Source of the DNA: Streptomyces sp. AV19
GTDB lineage: Bacteria > Actinomycetota > Actinomycetes > Streptomycetales > Streptomycetaceae
Direction: 5' to 3'
Length of the DNA stretch: 35,122 nucleotides
Assembly (NCBI RefSeq): GCF_015999245.1
Contig: NZ_JAEAMR010000022.1
Location: forward strand, 960,808-995,929
Of the stretch, positions 30,692 through 35,122 are shown one piece after another; within the stretch, counting starts at the first letter, position 1; each line of letters opens with the position of its first letter. The position numbers were made by a program, and so were the translations under genes. Under the pieces are notes generated by a model. It made no database searches. It saw nothing but the letters and a program-made list of their open reading frames with translations, and was not told the origin of the DNA.

Positions 30692-31393
30692 ATGACCGAG
30701 CACCGAGCCCCCGTCGGCAGCACGGCCGCCGTGCTGAAGCTCCTGGCCCGGCAGCCGGACCGGGGCGTGACCTTCCGCGAACTCACCGCCTCCCTGGGCC
30801 TGCCCGACCGCGCCGTCGGCGATCTGCTCAGCGGACTGCGCGCGGAGGGGCTGATCGAGTACGAGGCCGGCTCCGGGGTCTGCCGCCCCGGCGAGCCGCT
30901 CCGCCCGCTCCCGCGCCCCGGCGGACGACCGGACTGCAACGACGTCCGCGCCGCGGCCATGCCCTGGGCCGACACCCTCGCCGCGCACAGCGGCACGAGT
31001 GTGCTGCTGGCCGTGGCGCACCCGCGCGGGGCGCAGGTCATCCACCACGTCTTCCGCCCGGACAACTCGCCCCAGCGGCTGGTGACCGGTGACGTCGTCC
31101 CGGCAGGCAGCGCCCTGGCCCGGGTGCTGCGCGATCCGGCCGAGGGGCGGTGCCTCCACGCCGACGACGGCACGGGCGACGGCGCGGGCGACGGCATCGG
31201 CACGGAGACCGCGTCGCTGGCCACGGCCGTCCTCGACCCGGCGGGCGACGGCCGTCCCGTCGCCGCCCTGTGCCTCACCGGCCCGCGGGCCGTCCTGCGC
31301 CCCACGGGCGAACGGGCGCGCCACAACGAGGAGTTGCTGCTCGACGCCGCGCGCGCCACCTCCGCCTCGCTGGAGGCGGCCCCGGCGCGCTGA
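30692..31393 (+). CDS. IclR-like transcriptional regulator
   Basis: A 233-residue regulator with an N-terminal winged helix (STAAVLKLLARQPDRGVTFR, ELTASLGLPDRAVGDLLSGL) and a C-terminal domain of IclR effector type (TSVLLAVAHPRGAQVIHHVF, then LVTGDVVPAGSALARVL). The effector domain is somewhat shorter than in classical IclR and carries a Gly/Asp repeat near residue 160. ATG 30692 with GGAG upstream. A long perfect hairpin follows the stop. Target genes unknown; an operator-like palindrome upstream suggests self-control. Confidence 0.82.
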   Translation: MTEHRAPVGSTAAVLKLLARQPDRGVTFRELTASLGLPDRAVGDLLSGLRAEGLIEYEAGSGVCRPGEPLRPLPRPGGRPDCNDVRAAAMPWADTLAAHSGTSVLLAVAHPRGAQVIHHVFRPDNSPQRLVTGDVVPAGSALARVLRDPAEGRCLHADDGTGDGAGDGIGTETASLATAVLDPAGDGRPVAALCLTGPRAVLRPTGERARHNEELLLDAARATSASLEAAPAR

Positions 31394-31408
31394 CGGGGCG
31401 GTGATCCG

Positions 31409-31437
31409 CGTGCGCAACCGGGGCCCGGTTGCGCACG
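31409..31437. terminator. Perfect 13-bp hairpin, terminator or operator
   Basis: CGTGCGCAACCGG-ggc-CCGGTTGCGCACG lies 15 bases after the IclR-like stop and 30 bases before the phosphatase start. A terminator is the simplest reading; as a long perfect palindrome directly before a gene it could equally be an operator for the phosphatase gene. Confidence 0.6.
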
Positions 31438-31467
31438 CACGGGCCGGCCCTAGGGTGGGAAGCAGTC

Positions 31468-32574
31468 ATGAAGCGCGCCCCCGGTCACGACGGCCCGTCG
31501 CAGGCGCCGGCCCTCCCCCGCCCGGCCCGCGGACTCGTCATCGCCGGCTGGGTGCTGCTGGCCGTCACCATCGCCACCGACTTCACCATCAACCCCCGGG
31601 TGACACTCTCCCCCGCGCTGGGGACCGCTCCCGTGCTGGCCAGCATCGGCACCCGGCGGGCCCGGGTCCCCCTGCTGACCGGCCTGATCGCCCTGCTTCT
31701 CGTGGTCCCGCTGGCCTACAACGACGTCAACGTCCCCTTCATCACCCATCTCACCGCGGCACTCACCGTGCTGGCGATCACCTGCATCAGCACCGCCAAC
31801 GTGGTGCTCGTGGCGACGCGGGAGCGCGAGCTGCTGCGCTCGCGCTCGGTGGCCACGGCCGCGCAGCAGGCGCTGCTGCGTCCGGCGCCGGAGCGGGTCG
31901 GCGGGCTGCGGGTGGCCGTGCGGTACGTGGCGGCGGCGGCCGACGCGCGGGTGGGCGGCGATCTGTACGAGGTGCTGGAGACGCCGTTCGGGGTGCGGCT
32001 GCTCATCGGGGACGTCCGGGGCAAGGGGCTCGGCGCCGTCGAGACCGCGGCCGACGTGCTCGGCACCTTCCGGGAGGCGGCCCAGGTGGAGGCCCGCCTG
32101 GACGCGGTGGCCGGGCGGCTGGACGCGACCGTGCGCCGGCGCGGGATCGGGGAGGAGTTCGTGACCGCCGCGCTGCTCGGCGTCCCGCGGTCGGGCGGCC
32201 GGGCGGAACTGGTGAACTGCGGGCACCTGCCGCCGCTGGTGCGGTCCGGCGGCACGGTGACCGCGATCGAGGCGCGGGCGGAGGGGACGGATCCGCCGCT
32301 GGCGCTGCGGGAGCTGGTGGGCGGCGGCCCGTACCACCCGGACGCCTTCCCGTTCCACAAGGGGGACCTCCTGCTGCTGTACACCGACGGCGTGACGGAG
32401 GCCCGGGACGCGTCGGGCCGCTTCTATCCGCTGGAACGGCGGTTCGCGGCGCTGACGGAAAGCGCCCCCGGGGCCCTGGCCGACCGGCTCCTGGCGGACC
32501 TGCTGACCTACACGGGCGGGGAGCTGGCGGACGACGCGGCGCTGCTGGTCATCCGCCGGGAGCAGAATGAATAA
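31468..32574 (+). CDS. Membrane-anchored PP2C-type (SpoIIE-like) phosphatase
   Basis: A 368-residue protein. The N-terminal about 120 residues hold three or four membrane helices (GLVIAGWVLLAVTIATDF, LLTGLIALLLVVPLAY, LTAALTVLAITCIST). The rest is a PP2C/SpoIIE phosphatase: metal Asp residues in VGGDLYEV and LIGDVRGKG, LLLYTDGVTEARD, and the closing DDAALLVIRR. Such enzymes dephosphorylate anti-anti-sigma factors in stress or development switches. ATG 31468 follows GGGAAG. No anti-sigma partner is adjacent, though an RsbW-like protein is encoded at 1679-2170. Confidence 0.92.
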   Translation: MKRAPGHDGPSQAPALPRPARGLVIAGWVLLAVTIATDFTINPRVTLSPALGTAPVLASIGTRRARVPLLTGLIALLLVVPLAYNDVNVPFITHLTAALTVLAITCISTANVVLVATRERELLRSRSVATAAQQALLRPAPERVGGLRVAVRYVAAAADARVGGDLYEVLETPFGVRLLIGDVRGKGLGAVETAADVLGTFREAAQVEARLDAVAGRLDATVRRRGIGEEFVTAALLGVPRSGGRAELVNCGHLPPLVRSGGTVTAIEARAEGTDPPLALRELVGGGPYHPDAFPFHKGDLLLLYTDGVTEARDASGRFYPLERRFAALTESAPGALADRLLADLLTYTGGELADDAALLVIRREQNE

Positions 32575-32577
32575 CAA

Positions 32578-32614
32578 GGAAACCTTGCAAGTTTTCCTGA
32601 TGAAAAGCTAGCCT
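32578..32614 (+). promoter_or_regulatory. Operator and promoter of the MFS/MarR unit
   Basis: GGAAACCTTGCAAGTTTTCC (32578-32597) is a 20-bp palindrome with one mismatched pair, centred on CTTGCAAG. TTGCAA (32585-32590) can serve as -35 and TAGCCT (32609-32614) as -10 with 18 bases between, so the palindrome covers the -35. A MarR regulator is encoded after the exporter and is the likely binder. Confidence 0.7.
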
Positions 32615-32657
32615 TCCTTTATGGGGTGCGGACGCGCCCGCCGGAAGGAAGGTGCTC

Positions 32658-34151
32658 ATGAACCGCAGCGTCAGGGAACACGCCGTCCGGACGAGTTCCG
32701 GTACGGGCGGTGGCGCCACCGGCGTCGGCGCCCGGTTCACCGCGGCGGTGATGATCGGCTCGATGCTCAACCCGGTCAACTCGACCATGATCTCCACGGC
32801 GCTCGTCCCCATCGGCCGGGCCTTCCACGCCTCCACCGCCGCCACCGTGTGGCTCGTCGCCGGCCTCTACCTGGCCAGCGCGGTCGCCCAGCCGGCCCTG
32901 GGCCGGGTCGCCGACCGGCTGGGCGCCCGCCGCGTCTACCTCACGGGGCTGGTCCTCGTCGGCCTGTCGGGACTGGCCGGGCTGCTCGCCGACTCCCTCG
33001 GGCAGCTGATCGCGGTGCGCGTCCTGACCGGCATCGGCACCTCGGCCGCCTACCCGGCGGCCATGGCCATGATCCGCGCCCGGGCGGCCCGTACGGCGGA
33101 CGGCCGGGTCCCGGGCAACGCCCTGGGCGCGCTGACCATCGCCGCCCTGGGCAGCGCGGCCGTCGGGCCGGCCCTGGGCGGGCTGCTGACCGGACTGGCC
33201 GGCTGGCGGGCCGTCTTCGCCGTGAACGTCCCGCTCGCGGTGGCCGGTCTCCTCATGGCCCTGGCGTGGCTGCCCCCGGACGGGCCGCGCGACACGGGCG
33301 GCGAGAGCCTCCGGACGGCCCTCGACCCGCTCGGTGTACTGCTGTTCACCGCCACGCTGCTTCCCTCGATGTTCTTCCTGACCGGCCTCGGCCGGCCAGA
33401 CTGGCCGCTGCTCGCGCTCGGCGCGGCCGCCGCCGGGGCCCTCGCGGTGTGGGAGCGCCGGGCCCGGCGGCCCTTCGTCGACCTGCGGATGCTGGCCGCC
33501 AACCGGCCGCTGGTGCGCACCTATGCCCGCTACGGCGCCTCGTACCTCGTCATCTACTGCGTCCTGTACGGCTTCACGCAGTGGCTGGAGGAGGAGCGCG
33601 GGTACTCCGCGGCGCTCACCGGCGTCCTCATGCTGCCCATGTGCGCGGTGGCCGCGCTGAGTTCGTGGGCCGGCTCGCGCCGCGGGACCGTGCGCGGCCC
33701 GCTGCTCGCCGGGACGGTGGCGATGGTCGTGGCCGCGGCGGCGCTGGCCTTCACCGGGCCGGGCACCCCGGTGGCCGTACTGGTCCTCGTCGGCGTCGTC
33801 TTCGGCCTGCCCAACGGGCTGAACTCGGTGGGCAACCAGACCGCGCTCTACGCCCAGGCCCCCGCCGGGGAGACCGGGACGGCGGCCGGGCTGTTCCGCA
33901 CCGCGCAGTACGTGGGCGCCATCGCGTCCACGAGCCTCATCGGGCTGGTGTACGGGGAGCGGGCCACGACGGCCGGACTGCACACGGCCGCGGCCGTGCT
34001 CTGCGGGCTGGGGGTGCTGCTGCTCCTGGCGACGCTGCTCGACCGCGAACTGTCCGGAGGGCGCGGCGCGTCCGGGCGCGGCGGGAAGTCCGGACAGCTC
34101 CCGCAGGCCCGTCGGCCCGGGGAGTCCGGACGAACCGGGGCAGGGCGCTGA
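32658..34151 (+). CDS. MFS transporter (DHA-type)
   Basis: A 497-residue exporter with about 14 membrane segments. Signatures: MIGSMLNPVNSTMISTALVP in helix 1, GRVADRLGARRVYLTG (motif A), VGPALGGLLTGLAGWRAVFA (motif C). ATG 32658 is chosen because AAGGAAGG lies just before it. The C-terminus is a basic Gly/Arg tail. With the MarR gene 50 bases downstream and a palindromic operator upstream it forms a typical inducible efflux unit. Substrate unknown. Confidence 0.92.
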   Translation: MNRSVREHAVRTSSGTGGGATGVGARFTAAVMIGSMLNPVNSTMISTALVPIGRAFHASTAATVWLVAGLYLASAVAQPALGRVADRLGARRVYLTGLVLVGLSGLAGLLADSLGQLIAVRVLTGIGTSAAYPAAMAMIRARAARTADGRVPGNALGALTIAALGSAAVGPALGGLLTGLAGWRAVFAVNVPLAVAGLLMALAWLPPDGPRDTGGESLRTALDPLGVLLFTATLLPSMFFLTGLGRPDWPLLALGAAAAGALAVWERRARRPFVDLRMLAANRPLVRTYARYGASYLVIYCVLYGFTQWLEEERGYSAALTGVLMLPMCAVAALSSWAGSRRGTVRGPLLAGTVAMVVAAAALAFTGPGTPVAVLVLVGVVFGLPNGLNSVGNQTALYAQAPAGETGTAAGLFRTAQYVGAIASTSLIGLVYGERATTAGLHTAAAVLCGLGVLLLLATLLDRELSGGRGASGRGGKSGQLPQARRPGESGRTGAGR

Positions 34152-34201
34152 CCAGGGGCGGGACGAAGGGCGGGACGGCTCCCGGCGGGTACCCTGGCCC
34201 G

Positions 34202-34660
34202 GTGACGGCCCACGAACACCAGCCCCCCGCCCCCGACGAGCTGCACGAGGCGGCGTCGAAGATCCGTGCCCTCGCCGGGCAGTTGACCCGGCGGCTGCGC
34301 GCGGCGTCCGAGGGCGCGGACGTGACGATGTCCCAGGCCGCCGTCCTCAGCCGGCTCGACCGCCGGGGCCCGGCCACGACGGTCGAACTGGCCCGGGCGG
34401 AGCGGGTCCGGCCCCAGTCCATGGGTGCGACCCTGGCCGCCCTGGAGGACGCGGGCCTCGTCGAACGCTCGCCCCACCCGACGGACCGCCGCCAGACGCT
34501 CATGTCCCTGACGGCGGAGGGCCGTCGGCAGGTGGAGGAGGTGCGGCGGACGCGCGAGGGGTGGATCGCGCGGGCGCTTCGGGAGGAACTGGACGACCGG
34601 GAGCGGGCCGTGGTGGTGGAGGCGGTGGATTTGCTGGCGCGGTTGGTGGAGGAGGAGTGA
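34202..34660 (+). CDS. MarR-family transcriptional regulator
   Basis: A 152-residue winged-helix regulator: helix 1 EAASKIRALAGQLTRRLRA, MSQAAVLSRL, the recognition part PATTVELARAERVRPQSMGA, wing HPTDRRQTLMSLTAEGRRQV and a C-terminal dimer helix. GTG 34202 is the start that gives the full fold; its ribosome site is poor, so coupling to the upstream exporter gene is likely. It probably represses the exporter through the palindrome at 32578-32597 and releases on ligand binding. Confidence 0.92.
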   Translation: MTAHEHQPPAPDELHEAASKIRALAGQLTRRLRAASEGADVTMSQAAVLSRLDRRGPATTVELARAERVRPQSMGATLAALEDAGLVERSPHPTDRRQTLMSLTAEGRRQVEEVRRTREGWIARALREELDDRERAVVVEAVDLLARLVEEE

Positions 34661-35122
34661 GGTGGGGGTGGGGGTTTTTGCCCCCGGCCCGCCCTTTCAC
34701 CGTTTCTTCCGGGGCGAGCCCCGGGCCTGTGACGCGGCTTCGCCGCGTTGACCGGAGGCTTCGCCCCCTGGACCCCTGAAACCGCGCTCCGCGCGGTGAG
34801 GCGGGGGCTCCGCCCCCTGCACCCCCGAAGCGCCCTCCGGGCGCTGTCCTCAAACTCCCCGGAGGGGGCGACCCCCAGACGGGCTGATTCGTGCCCGCGC
34901 GGGATGTCCAGCCCCACGCAGACTTCCGCCCAAGCGCAGGCTTCCGTCCAGGTGCAGACTTCCGCTCAGGCGCAGACTTCCGCCCAGGCGCAGACTTCCG
35001 CCCAGGTGCAGACTTCCGCTCGGGCGCGCACTTCGGCTCGGGCGCGCACTGTCAGCCCGTCCGGCGATTGAGGACGAGCGGCGAAGCCGCGATACGGGGT
35101 CCGGGGCGGAGCCCCGAAGCGG
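34661..35122. repeat. Nested dispersed hairpin repeats (copy 2)
   Basis: No gene. CTTTCACCGTTTCTT (34694-34708) and CAGCCCGTCCGGCGATTGAG (from 35053) are the blocks of the copy at 29576-29706, here about 345 bases apart instead of about 40. Between them are hairpins such as CGCGGCTTCGCCGCG and AGCGCCCTCCGGGCGCT, an inverted partial block near 34848-34890, and the 18-bp tandem array. The copy appears expanded by insertions. Confidence 0.65.
34918..35050. repeat. 18-bp tandem repeat array, about 7.4 copies
   Basis: The unit GCAGACTTCCGCCCAGGC is repeated seven times with a partial eighth. Copies 3-5 are nearly identical; the last two are diverged (GCGCACTTCGGCTCGGGC). It lies in non-coding DNA inside a dispersed repeat, so it is a likely site of copy-number variation. 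The frame through it has no start context or homology. Confidence 0.85.

Noticed and set aside
34748..35071. Frame through the 18-bp array giving a repeated TSAQAQ peptide
   Set aside because: The array length is a multiple of three so any frame stays open; no start context or homology.

Overview
The window reads as chromosomal DNA of a Streptomyces-type actinomycete. GC is very high, third codon positions are almost always G or C, GTG starts and ATGA/GTGA gene overlaps are common, and the gene content is typical: a modular PKS end, a LAL-type LuxR regulator, a SpoIIE-type phosphatase, an orphan RsbW-like ATPase, an LCP protein and a DUF4142 protein. No rRNA, tRNA or CRISPR array was seen.

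Layout. 1-1075: the 3' end of a type I PKS gene (ACP plus thioesterase whose nucleophile is Cys, not Ser). 1679-2170: RsbW-like ATPase, facing a LAL regulator across a strong bidirectional terminator. 2332-5984 (minus): XRE-like protein, a protein of unknown function and the LAL regulator, the last two overlapping. 7084-7586: a broken TetR gene. 7591-10313 (minus): NarL-type two-component system. 10362-16805 (minus): a tightly coupled six-gene operon with a sedoheptulose-7-phosphate cyclase of the 2-epi-5-epi-valiolone synthase type, a degenerate second cyclase, a cupin, a cupin-VOC protein, a GMC flavoprotein and an extradiol-type dioxygenase. Its upstream DNA carries 10-15 bp spaced TCGAA repeats. 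16.9-19.4 kb: a patchwork with a possible TnpB relic, a eukaryote-type HMG-box protein, an ACP-like protein lacking its serine, a GpsA relic and a DinB-family gene.

19713-21022: an ABC exporter membrane domain cut off at a 158-base, almost pure G stretch that is probably an assembly artefact. 21023-23013: a CGNR regulator divergent from a carboxymuconolactone-decarboxylase-like and a phosphotriesterase-like gene, with two matching palindromes between them. 23-30 kb: a DUF6183-like protein, two secreted proteins, an LCP protein, an MFS exporter, an S4 protein and a small membrane protein. 30692-34660: an IclR-like regulator, a PP2C phosphatase, and an MFS exporter with a MarR regulator and a palindromic operator. 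34661-35122: dispersed hairpin repeats and an 18-bp tandem repeat.

The two most unusual items are the HMG-box / ACP-like pair (17551-18303), which looks like gene transfer from a eukaryote-like source, and the cyclitol operon (10362-16805). The operon's enzyme set suggests that sedoheptulose 7-phosphate is cyclised, epimerised or dehydrated, oxidised by the flavoprotein and perhaps ring-opened. No product can be named from sequence alone.
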